The notes beneath the pieces were generated by a model. That model saw nothing but the letters and a program-made list of their open reading frames with translations. It searched no databases and was not told the origin of the DNA. Shown piece by piece: positions 7,501 to 16,059 of a stretch of 20,888 bases of DNA (position 1 is the first letter of the stretch; every line of letters begins with the position of its first letter). Source of the DNA: Chara braunii (Eukaryota; Streptophyta; Charophyceae; Charales; Characeae); assembly GCA_003427395.1 (NCBI GenBank), contig BFEA01000002.1, positions 4,208,984-4,229,871 of the forward strand, in the 5' to 3' direction. The translations under genes and the position numbers were made by a program.

Positions 7501-9190
7501 GATGAATTTCGACGTTCCTGAAGTGACCCGTACGTTTCCTAAAATCGTGGTGCGTTAATGGGCACGACTTTTGGAAGTACTGGTGGTTTGAGAGGGATAG
7601 AGGAAGATGAAAATAGTGGTGCAAGTATTGATAATTGTTAGGCCTTTGTGCCAACCCGACTCCTACCAGTAGCCTCAACCGAGCATTGTAAACAAGTGGG
7701 GCAAAGAGCAAACATGCAATGACGTCTCTTTACTAAAAGTGAAAAACTTTATTCATAAAGAGAGATAAATCGTTATTCTTGCAAGATTTTGTGTATATCT
7801 TTACGATGAGTTGTATACAGGGTATGCATTCCAATCGGATTTGCATGTTGACGCACATATGAGTTATTCAGTGTGCGGACGACGACAACATCTAGGGTGC
7901 AAAGCAAGATAATTCACATACAATTTGTGTCATACGGGAAAAATAGTATTAAAAAGATGAATTTTTCATTGCAACTAAAATTGTAGGTTGAAAAATGTAT
8001 AACTTATACAATGAGTGAAACGCGATGGTGAACAAAATGCAGAGTGAGACAATTTTTGTACAACTAATCTTATACGAATTTTGATTTAATGTTATTGAAT
8101 TAATAGTGAGTTTGTGTCTATTTTCTGTGTTGTGCAATTTATATATGTGTGTATGAGAGTGAAAAATAAAGAAATATAAATATGTATTTGTATGAAAGTA
8201 AAAGAGCAAGATATATAAATAGATAACAGAGCATGTTAATACGTATCATATCGTTGTTATTATTTTTTTTTGCTCATAGACATATATATATATATGTCGA
8301 CATTACTTTTGTTTATGAGGGAAGAAACTCATAAAGGAATAGGGTAAACTTATCATATTAAATGAGGTCTGTATTTTAGAAAATGTATTATTTTATGGAT
8401 TATACTAAAATTGAGGATTCGAAAATAGATAATCAACTATAAAGAAAATAAATAAAACACCTTTAAATATAGTTATACTCATCACACATGTCAAAAAATA
8501 AGACACATATTTACATAACTAAACAAAATTAATATCATGCGCGGAGTATGTACAAGATGTAGAACATTAACATATTTTTATAAAGATAAAGGACGATAAA
8601 GAAAACTGGAGATAAAATTAATTCAAAATAAAATAAAATAATTGAAAGTTTAAAATTTGAGTCGAAAATCGTTACCAAGTATAAATATATTTAAACAAAC
8701 TCAAAATAAAGTTTTTACAAACTTCAATAATCTTATTTTTTTAACATGAATTGTCACCATTATAGTTATGACACATTTATTTTATACAATGTTAAACTTA
8801 TAAATGACCAACGTCCTCTTGCAAAACTTGATTACAATGGTGCTTTGATTTTTTGACAGACATCACTGGAAATAAACAATGTCAGCTTCAAAACGGTGAA
8901 GGAATTACGACTTAAGAAAGGGAAAAAAAAAATAGTTATATCATAAAAAGAAGATGTGGTAGCATCTAAGCAATAATATACCTTAAAGTAAACCAAATTG
9001 ATCAATGTTATTGATATATAGAAACCAACAACAGTAAGTGACATGCAATAGTGACTTTAACGAGAGGAAAGTCGACAAAAAAAATATGAAATATATAAAT
9101 ATGAAAGGTAAGGATATAGCATAAGAGACTACAAATTTTGTTCAATCATCTCATCATGAATCACAATATCAAGTGAATCGGTTTCTGTTT
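7501..9190. other. No gene seen; AT-rich DNA
   Basis: Strongly AT-rich sequence with frequent stops in all frames. Only short open frames rich in Phe, Ile and Lys occur. A short palindromic (AT)n block, CATATATATATATATG, lies at 8281-8296. Confidence 0.6.
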
Positions 9191-10690
9191 CTTTCACAAA
9201 AAGCGAGAGCCCTTCCAGTCACGTCTCGCATGAGTAAAAGAAAATAAGAGAAAACTTAGAGACAATGCATAAGTCATCCCAAGAGTTATCGAGGTGGACG
9301 TGGTCGCATCGTTTCCTTGTCGCTCTAATCGGTTGCACCAATCGTACCTATCGTGGTACCCGACAAAAGGATAGGGTTCGAGGCACAACTTTCCTTCCCT
9401 AAAGGGTTGTCACCACTCTTATAGACGTATCTTTATCGAGTTATTAACCAATGTACGAACGTTTTCATATAATATTGTAGAAGTAGGTCATCCGAAGACA
9501 ATAACTCGTTTCGTTGTAGTATAAGCATGCATGGTTGAAACATCATCTCAACCCAGACATAGTAGCACCCCAGGGTGATGATTTCCCAGGTAGGAAGTGC
9601 ATGTCAGTCGACTAGAACGGTCTCAACCCAACTTGAAACCTACAAACAATTATAATTTATTCGATATAATCGAGAAGAAGGTTTGAATAATAACTTCGTA
9701 AATTTAAAGATAGATCAGTCATAGTCGATAAAAAATATATCTACGCGGAGAAATAGTTTTGCAACAATCAAACGTCCATATCACCGACAATTAGATAGTT
9801 AGAAAAATATGCGATTGAAAGAATTAACATGTAACAAATTCATTTGCACGATTTCGACTCGGATTGCATTTTAGAAAACGCTATGCTAACATGAGAGTCA
9901 ACTAGGATTGAGTTATCCACTTAATGAGATGGTTTGCCAAAGTCATTCCTTTCGACCATTATGTTACTGAAGAGACATAGGTTTCGCTTCTTACGAGTCA
10001 AGATCACCCACGAACAAACAACGTCGAAAACCTCAAGACTGGTGTATGGGTAAGTCCGTCGACATATGTTCCCAACCCTGACGTGAACAACATCTGCATG
10101 TAAATTTCACTGTTATCATGCAGATCAATGAGATATTTGACTTTCAACCTAAGTTCAGCCCCTCGGTTCGACCATTATTCGACAACCCGTATAACTCGTG
10201 CGAGGTAAAGGTAAGTTAAAAGTTTTGTTGGTTGCTCTGTCTTTTTAGGCAATGAATATTATTCACGTTTCTTGAATAATAAAATACCCACCTTCATCAT
10301 CATGATAATGATCCTGAAAGCATTGTCACAGTCGCTATCTTTTCCCAAAGAGCGCGTCATCTCAATTTCTACCCTAAATCCATACTTCTTACAACGCGAG
10401 CCTTATCCATGAGAGTGACTTCTACGTGCGTCCACTTCAAAACTAGTTTTTCATCTGACCGGGCTTGTTGAGGCACCGACCTCCTATCTAGCAGTGACAC
10501 CTAAACCGGTTACCTGTATGGTTATCAAGTAAGCTCCTTTATGCTCGTGATTAAAGGATAGTTTTTATTCCTCTTTTAGTCATCGTGTGTCCAACCTTTT
10601 AGGATGTGGCATGAGGTAAAGTTCGTCCGAGCACAAGACTCAGATCTCAAAAGTTGGACCGTCTCCACCGAACCGACAAAGCACTCCTAA
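9191..10690. other. No gene recognised; less AT-rich, frame-poor DNA
   Basis: Base composition is more balanced than on either side, which could reflect a very old element or former coding sequence, but no frame longer than about 65 codons and no domain was found. Two hairpins occur: ATCTGCATG/CATGCAGAT at 10092-10100 and 10117-10125, and TATTATTCA/TGAATAATA at 10257-10265 and 10273-10281. Confidence 0.45.
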
Positions 10691-11305
10691 CCATTATGAA
10701 CACATAATGAGAGCTGATATTTTATATTTTTTGTTACGGAAAGTTTGTACGTTTTTTAATCTCATTTTCTCTACTACGTTCGTTACATCCCATCGTCCCT
10801 TCCAAACGTATTTGTTTAGAGTTATAATATGTGAACCTACTGTTATAATTATGAACTGTAGATGTATATTTCAATGTATAAGTCTACCATTCCCATTATG
10901 AACTCACATATTGAAAGCTAACATTTCATATTTTCACTTAGTGATTGCAAATTCATAAAGCTAACCGGATATTACGTACTACTCGTCATACTTTCACTTA
11001 ATGATTGCAAATCCATTACGTTAACTGACTATGACGTGCTACTATTGTAAAACATTATCATGAATTTATACATTGAGAGTTAAACTTTCAACGTGTAGAC
11101 ATAGTTCGCATTCGACATTGCATGTATACAGATCAAAGTAAAAGGTGGAAAAAAACGAGAGAGGGAAAAAAAAAATTGTCATTGGTCATTTCATGTGTGA
11201 TATAATATACAGCATGATATACGATGAAAAAAAAAAAACGAAAGAGGAAAAAAAAAATGATTATTAATCATTTCATTTGTGTTATAATATACAACAGAAT
11301 ATAAT
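10691..11305. repeat. Cluster of imperfect tandem duplications
   Basis: Two adjacent ~60-bp units near 10935-11048 share TTTCACTTARTGATTGCAAA and then CTAACYG...ACGTRCTACT. Two ~80-bp units at about 11143-11305 share AAAAACGA-AGAGG-poly(A) followed by ATTAATCATTTCAT or GGTCATTTCAT and TGTGWTATAATATACA. A segment at 10693-10760 (GATATTTTATATTTTTTGTTA then GGAAAGT) recurs near 11580-11615. These are old local duplications of unknown origin. Confidence 0.55.
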
Positions 11306-12636
11306 GTTTAAAAATATTAAAGTGTATACCACACCTCAGTAAATTGAATGCATATCGTATAGCAAAAAAATTATTTAACATCCGTTGTTGAATATGTGTT
11401 TATTTATAGTTATCGTCGTGATGGGCGAAAGGGGGGTTGACCAAATTACAAAGTTAGTTGAATTAATATAAATGATATTAAGGATATAAAGTAGTTGAAT
11501 TGAATTTTGATACAAAAAATTTTGATATATATGTCAATGTATGAGTCTATCAATTATAATACAAAATCATATATTCAATATTAATATTTTATATTTTTTT
11601 GTTATAGGAAGTATGTCAATTTATCCAGATCAATGATCTTGATATGCACACCAAACTTAAATATATAAACTGAGATAAAGCAAGGGAAATGCAAGACAAA
11701 ACGAATCATAATAAAATAATTTTACATATGTCAAACAAACCCAAATAATAGTGAACAAAGACCAAAGTCAATATACAACGAGGATTTATGTAAACTTCGA
11801 CAAACCAAAATAAGTTTTCGTAAAGACTTCACGTAGATGACAAACGAAGAGAATATGTTGTGCCCCATATCAATATTTTAGTCAGAAGTTTTTAAGATGA
11901 TCAAAATACGTTTATACAAGAAAAATATGTTTGTTATTATTTATTAAAAGAATTACAATTCATTAACTAGGTACCGATATTAATCGCATATTATTAAAAA
12001 ATAATAAAAAAAAAAAATGACATATTTGAATGAATGCATGCAAGTTAAGACAAAGCAAGATTGATCATAGTACAACAAATAACGAAGTAATTTAGTTTAA
12101 ATAAAAAAATAGTGAGAAAGAGAGAGAGAGAAAAAAAAAGAGAATGCAAAATTTAAATTAAAAAAAAAAAAAAAACTTTGGTGTCTGATGAAGTGTCTCT
12201 CTATATAAAGGTTGAAATATGTATGTATATACCTATAAATATATTCAAAATAATAAGTGAAATTATAAAATTGATTTAAAACTTATATATTTAATAGTTT
12301 TATTACACACAAATTTTGGAAAAGAGCAATAATGCTTACATTTTTAAATAAAAAAAACAAATAAAAACACGACAGGTGAACCTAAAAATAGTTTTTTAAA
12401 TATATATTGTCTATCAATTAATAAAACAATGCAGACAAATTTAAAAAGATCAAATTATTACATTGATTATCGATTAAAAAAACTTATAGAAAATGTGCAG
12501 TATCTTTCATAAGAATGATGTAATTGAATAGTCTGTATATTACAACACATTACATTCAATACTATCATAATATTGAAGACCCCCCCCACAAAAATGAACC
12601 TCTACCATCGTTCAAATAGTTAAGTGAAGTCAAGAA
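11306..12636. other. No gene seen; AT-rich DNA
   Basis: AT-rich with many A and T homopolymers (for example near 12002-12018 and 12158-12175) and a short (GA)n run near 12118-12131. An ordinary-looking CTGATGA at about 12186 has no GAAA or stem II and is not a ribozyme. Confidence 0.6.
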
Positions 12637-12700
12637 CCGGCTGTGACTGATTGGTCTAACAGATAAAAAAATATCATATGATGGTTCGATTGTGGAAAAA
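12637..12700 (+). mobile_element. Second, degraded tRNA-derived SINE-like head
   Basis: An A-box-like TGACTGATTGGTCTAAC (from 12644) is followed by a B-box-like GGTTCGATTGT (12683-12693). The spacing suits a pol III promoter, and an A-rich run lies directly after it. It is shorter and different in sequence from the element at 7205, so it is probably another SINE family or an old remnant. Confidence 0.4.
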
Positions 12701-13690
12701 AAAAAGTATTTAAAAAACACTGCTTATTTGTGTAAATATTTTTGTTCTTAGACAGTTTTAAACTCTTTGATAACAACGCTTCTTTGAATTTCATGTTTAT
12801 AATTATTTCACAATATTTGTGTTGTCATCTTACAAAACGATACTTCTCTAGTTTTTTGTAAGTTTTTTTAATCAATAGTAGCATAATTATTTTAACTTTC
12901 GTATTTCACTTGCACTGTTTCACTACTGGATATATAGTATTTTTTTTCTAATTATAAAAAAATGTCAAAATGTTCCACTTTCCTTCTTCTCTGACAGTCC
13001 ATCAATTGTTTCGTATCTTATGAGAATTGTGCACAATACAATTGTTAAATACGTAATTCTTACATCAATTTTCGAATTTTGTATTTTTTTGAATGTCTAT
13101 CTAGTTCACTTTCAAAAGTCTTTGTACATATACGCAGTTCACTTCATTAGACATCGAAGTCTTATTGTTTCTCAAAATTTTGCATAAATTTATTATTTAT
13201 TCAATTTTTCACTCTATGTTTTACTATTTGGTATTTTATACCTTGTTTTGCTCTATGTAAATTGATGTAAATCATTTATGGAGATGTGTTGTATCCTTTT
13301 CTATTTTTTTTTTGCTTCTCGTGGGTTTGTTTTATTTTTTTTAATAGTACTTTAGTGACATTTATTCTACTAACTGAACGGTATATAAATTATAATTTCA
13401 TTAATCAATTATAATTATATTTTTTTTGTAAATGCATTTCGACCAAATTGTTTACTTTAAGTTTTATACACGACATCATGCAATTCCTTTGTTGGTCACG
13501 AAGTCCTCCCGAAATTACCTTTCTCTGTGTAAGATTACATAAATTATCGATGTATTAAAATGTTCGTTTTTGTTCATGTTTGTTCAGGTTTGTTTGACAT
13601 GTGTAAATCGATTTTAATTTGCTTTGTCCTCTCATGCGTTTATCTTGATTCATCACAATTTGTGTATTTAAGTCTTTATTAATTTGTTTT
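12701..13690. other. No gene seen; AT-rich DNA
   Basis: T-rich on the plus strand, with frequent stop codons in all frames and no repeat that stands out. Confidence 0.6.
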
Positions 13691-13783
13691 TTTCCTAGGC
13701 CAACAAATTAGCGAGTGGGCAAGGAAAAAAAAAAAGAATTTCAAAAAATATTTCCTAGGCCAACAAATCAGCGAGTGGGCAAG
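13691..13783. repeat. 33-bp repeat, two copies 60 bp apart
   Basis: TTTCCTAGGCCAACAAATYA followed by GCGAGTGGGCAAG occurs at 13691-13723 and 13751-13783 with a single difference, separated by a poly(A)-rich spacer. It is a recent local duplication, perhaps the end of an inserted element. The open frame across it (Leu-Ala-His-Ser repeats) is an artefact. Confidence 0.8.
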
Positions 13784-13924
13784 CAAGTTTTGACACCACC
13801 ATATTTCAGGATTTTTCATTTTTAATTGGATGAACAAAATGACTTTAAAATTGAGCGGGAGATACCTCACGTCACAAAGAACTCACACAAAAAAATTAAA
13901 AAAGAAAAAAACATAATATTTAAG

Positions 13925-14388
13925 TTTGCGTAGCACGTCGAACTTGTTCGCGCGTTCGTGCGAACAGCTCGCGAACATGTTCGGGCGAACATTTTTTTTT
14001 TTTCGTAAAAAAAAAAAAAAAAAAAACGTTGTTTTTCGGTTTTTGATTTTTAACTCATGATTGGCTACGAATTTGTACATGACTGCCAGGTAAAAGTTGC
14101 TTGTATTGTTATTTTACATAACATATATTTTTTTCAGATTTTTCTGAGAACTATCTTTTTTTTTTTTTTAATGTTCGTATTTGGAGGGTTTTGGGCGCTT
14201 GTTCGTGTTCGGGCGAACATGTTTGCGTTCGCTTCCGAACGTGAATACGGTGGTACGTAGATTTAAGTGTTAAAATATTTTTTTCAGGGGTCCGAACCCC
14301 TTCAAGTTCGGGCCTCGTACGGGGACCCGAACGCCCGAACGTTCAGGGGTCAGTGTAAGGGTCTCCGTACGTTCGGCCTGACAACCCA
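13925..14388. mobile_element. GTTCG/CGAAC-rich repeat element abutting (AT)n
   Basis: Two blocks dense in GTTCG and CGAAC (13930-13990 and about 14195-14388) flank an AT-rich centre with T and A homopolymers. Both blocks carry ATGTTCGGGCGAAC or GTTCGGGCGAACATG, so they are loosely inverted around the centre. From the minus strand the right end reads (AT)n then TGGGTTGTCAGGCCGAACG. This resembles the sequence at 20786-20888, which starts (TA)n then CAGGGTTGCCGGCGTTCGGG. The CAGGGTTG start recalls hAT-type terminal repeats, but no transposase is present and the class is uncertain. Confidence 0.5.
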
Positions 14389-14414
14389 ATATATATATAT
14401 ATATATATATATAT
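14389..14414. repeat. (AT)n microsatellite
   Basis: Thirteen AT units separate the GTTCG-rich element from the triple-hammerhead element. Confidence 0.95.
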
Positions 14415-14512
14415 GAGAACCGACAGTCTGTAGAGTTTTACATCTGGTGTGGGTGAGTGATAGTCTACTTTGATTTTTGTTAAGGTAGATTATCATTTAC
14501 AGTGTAATCAGT

Positions 14513-14594
14513 GAGGGGATTCTGCAGACTGTTGAGGGTTCAGCCTCCTGATGAGTCGGTGAAACTCCGACGAAACAGTTTGTCACAGCCCCTC
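14513..14594 (+). ncRNA. Hammerhead ribozyme motif, tandem unit 1
   Basis: The core is CUGAUGA (14548-14554), a perfect 5-bp stem II GUCGG/CCGAC with loop UGAAACU, GAAA (14572-14575), a short stem III (ACA pairing with UGU around GUU) and GUC (14582-14584). The bases right next to the core do not pair as stem I. A longer-range stem I is possible: GAGGGG (14513-14518) with CCCCUC (14589-14594) and CUG (14522-14524) with CAG (14586-14588), leaving a GAGG/CCUC hairpin (14534-14547) beside CUGAUGA. Activity is therefore uncertain, although the core is intact. Confidence 0.6.
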
Positions 14595-14664
14595 GTTTGT
14601 TGTCCTCTTCTCTCTCTCTGCCTACGGTTTACCGGGCAGTTCTATTTGACGATATATATACCTC

Positions 14665-14701
14665 CTGATGAGTCGGTGAAACTCCGACGAAACAGTTTGT
14701 C
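14665..14701 (+). ncRNA. Hammerhead ribozyme core, tandem unit 2
   Basis: The core sequence is the same as in unit 1 from CUGAUGA to GUC, with the same stem II and loop. The upstream leader that could supply stem I in unit 1 is missing; a (TA)n run and CCTC directly precede the core. On its own it is unlikely to cleave. Confidence 0.55.
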
Positions 14702-14796
14702 ACAGCCCCTCGTTTGTTGTCCTCTTCTCTCTCTCTGCCTACTGTTTTACCGGGCAGTTCTGTTTGTGACGATATATATATATAGGGTTCAACCTC

Positions 14797-14833
14797 CTGA
14801 TGAGTCGGTGAAACTCCGACGAAACAGTTTGTC
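14797..14833 (+). ncRNA. Hammerhead ribozyme core, tandem unit 3
   Basis: The core is identical to units 1 and 2. It is preceded by GGGTTCAACCTC, a partial version of the unit 1 leader (GAGGGTTCAGCCTC), and followed by the same CAGCCCCTCG tail. The stem I partner GAGGGG is absent. Confidence 0.55.
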
Positions 14834-14900
14834 ACAGCCCCTCGTTTGTTGTCCTCTTCTCTCTCTCTGCCTACGGTTTACCGGGCAGTTCTGTTTGTGA

Positions 14901-14902
<2 letters not shown>

Positions 14903-14936
<34 letters not shown>
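14903..14936. repeat. (AT)n microsatellite
   Basis: About 17 AT units form the right border of the triple-hammerhead element and the left border of the foldback element. Confidence 0.95.
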
Positions 14937-14943
<7 letters not shown>

Positions 14944-15247
14944 TATTTTGCATTTTAAATTTGGTGAAAAATTTCGATGTAACAATGAGCCAAAAGTTGT
15001 TCAATTTATCTTTTTGCATAACATAGTTTTTGTTTTGAATTTTTAGATTTTTTTTTTTTTTAATGAATCTTCCTTTGTCCTTGCAGGGGCTGAATTTTTT
15101 TTTATAGGACCCGGGCAGCCTAGCTGGTAACCTAGAAAAATTCAGAGAAAAAACTATAGTATGCAAAAAAATTACTTGAACAACTTTGCGAGAAGGTTAC
15201 ATAAAAAATGTTTACCAAATAAAAAATAAAAAATATAATTAAAAAAA
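14937..15247. mobile_element. Foldback element with ~100-bp inverted ends
   Basis: The left arm (about 14937-15044) and the right arm (about 15136-15240) are imperfect reverse complements over their length. The best stretches are ATTTGGTGAAAAATTTCGAT against ATTTGGTAAACATTTTTTAT, both followed by GTAAC; AAAGTTGTTCAA; and TTGCATAACATAGTTTTT against TTGCATACTATAGTTTTT. The ~90-bp centre holds TTGCAGGGGCTGAA and GACCCGGGCAGCC and codes for nothing. (AT)n tracts flank both sides. A related half-arm occurs inside the GTTCG-rich element at about 14063-14130. It is probably a MITE or foldback transposon. Confidence 0.6.
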
Positions 15248-15266
15248 ATATATATATATATATATT
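15248..15266. repeat. (AT)n microsatellite at the 3' edge of PLE2
   Basis: A short AT run lies between the foldback element and the 86-bp terminal repeat of PLE2. Measured along the minus strand it lies ~150 nt beyond the PLE2 hammerhead cleavage site. Confidence 0.9.
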
Positions 15267-15287
15267 TTTTCCTCGGACTGGAAAGTA

Positions 15288-15373
15288 AGGTTGACTGACA
15301 AGTGTAAGAGAACTTAGCATACAATCATCAGAGGTCGATGGCAAAAACCAAGTAATCATAGTACATGAAAGTA
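15288..15373 (-). repeat. PLE2 terminal direct repeat, 3' copy
   Basis: An 86-bp segment starting (plus strand) AGGTTGACTGACAAGTGT and ending GTACATGAAAGTA is repeated at 20367-20453 with only about three differences. It is likely part of the partial long terminal repeat (pLTR) typical of PLEs. In this copy the hammerhead lies just upstream in element sense; in the other copy the hammerhead is missing. Confidence 0.85.
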
Positions 15374-15404
15374 CAAAAAAATAAAAATTGCAAAGCCGGT
15401 GGGT

Positions 15405-15458
15405 ATGGCTACCCCGACCGGTTTCGACTGCTGCCACGCAGTCTCATCAGGGAGGTAT
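15405..15458 (-). ncRNA. Type-I hammerhead ribozyme (PLE2 3' end)
   Basis: On the minus strand: stem I 5' arm AUACCUCC, CUGAUGA (15450-15444), a perfect 6-bp stem II GACUGC/GCAGUC with a 6-nt loop, GAAA (15425-15422), a minimal stem III (one C-G pair plus the A-U pair, CG between), GUC (15418-15416) and the stem I 3' arm GGGGUA. Stem I pairs over 6 bp if one U is bulged. It lies ~600 nt downstream of the RT stop and just before the terminal repeat. Its stem II sequence differs completely from that of the PLE1 ribozyme while the core is kept, which argues for selection on structure. Confidence 0.85.
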
Positions 15459-16059
15459 TCGCCAAAAAACTTCACCCTTCTTCATGTTCAAACAGTCCAC
15501 TTTCCCGCCTCCATCGTTGACCCGTCTACACAACGCATTCGGGTAAATGGTGTCGGACCCAAAAGGCATAAGGCTAAGCAATCATACCTCTTATAGTCCT
15601 CCAGTCTCCTAGTGGCATGACTTTCCGAACGACAAGACCTACCTTCGAAAATCGAAAACCTGAAAAGCGCGATCCACAAAAGCTAACATCGAAAGCACGA
15701 ATTACTCGCGGTTATTCAGGTCCAGCAGAGTCCCAGACCCCCTGCTGCGCCCGCGGCCTCACCTTTTAAAATACAACTGCAGATTCAAAAGACTCACACC
15801 CTAAAAGGTCAAAAAAACTACAGACCAAAACAAAGGCTCAACAATATTGTGACCCTGTCCGAGCATCCTAAATCAAAAGCTACCTAACTTCTAGTAAACA
15901 GTACATTGAATTCGAAATCCAAAAATGCGAAATGATCAAGGCAACAGCCTGTCCAACAGGGATATGGTCACCTATCGGTCTGCACAGGCTAAGAAACAAC
16001 AGAATCAATTCAACAACTAATGCAAATCTACAAGAGAGCAAAAGGCATACATCGATCAA
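15459..16059 (-). other. PLE2 3' non-coding region
   Basis: This lies between the RT stop and the ribozyme. It has no domain-bearing frame. The frame at 15488-15679 shows nothing recognisable. Confidence 0.5.

Larger units (their letters stand above)
14415..14902 (+). mobile_element. Small element with three tandem hammerhead cores
   Basis: A ~490-bp element lies exactly between two (AT)n tracts. A leader (ACCGACAGTCTGTAGAG to GATTCTGCAGACTGTTGAG) is followed by three direct repeats. Each repeat has the order CCTCCTGATGAGTCGG, TGAAACT, CCGACGAAACAGTTTGTC, ACAGCCCCTCGTTTGTTGTCC, a TCTCTCTC tract, TTTACCGGGCAGTTCT and GACGATATATA. Unit spacing is 117 and 132 bp, and each unit ends in its own short (TA)n. 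It encodes no plausible protein. The layout recalls non-autonomous hammerhead retroelements (retrozymes, or non-autonomous PLE derivatives). A diverged copy lies at 1091-1540 on the other strand and a tail fragment at 826-980. Confidence 0.7.

Noticed and set aside
9490-9560. CGAAAC on the minus strand suggesting a hammerhead half
   Set aside because: No CUGAUGA box or stem II at a suitable distance.
10211-10249. Possible mini-intron (GTAAGT to TTTTTAG)
   Set aside because: Too short for most introns and no coding exons on either side.
12184-12215. CTGATGA box suggesting another hammerhead
   Set aside because: No GAAA box, stem II or NUH site follows.
13691-13783. Possible CRISPR-like spaced repeats
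   Set aside because: Only two copies, a low-complexity spacer, and a eukaryotic context.
14511-14900. 129-codon plus-strand open frame with a triplicated peptide
   Set aside because: It is the translation of the three tandem hammerhead units; the conserved feature is the RNA motif, not the peptide.
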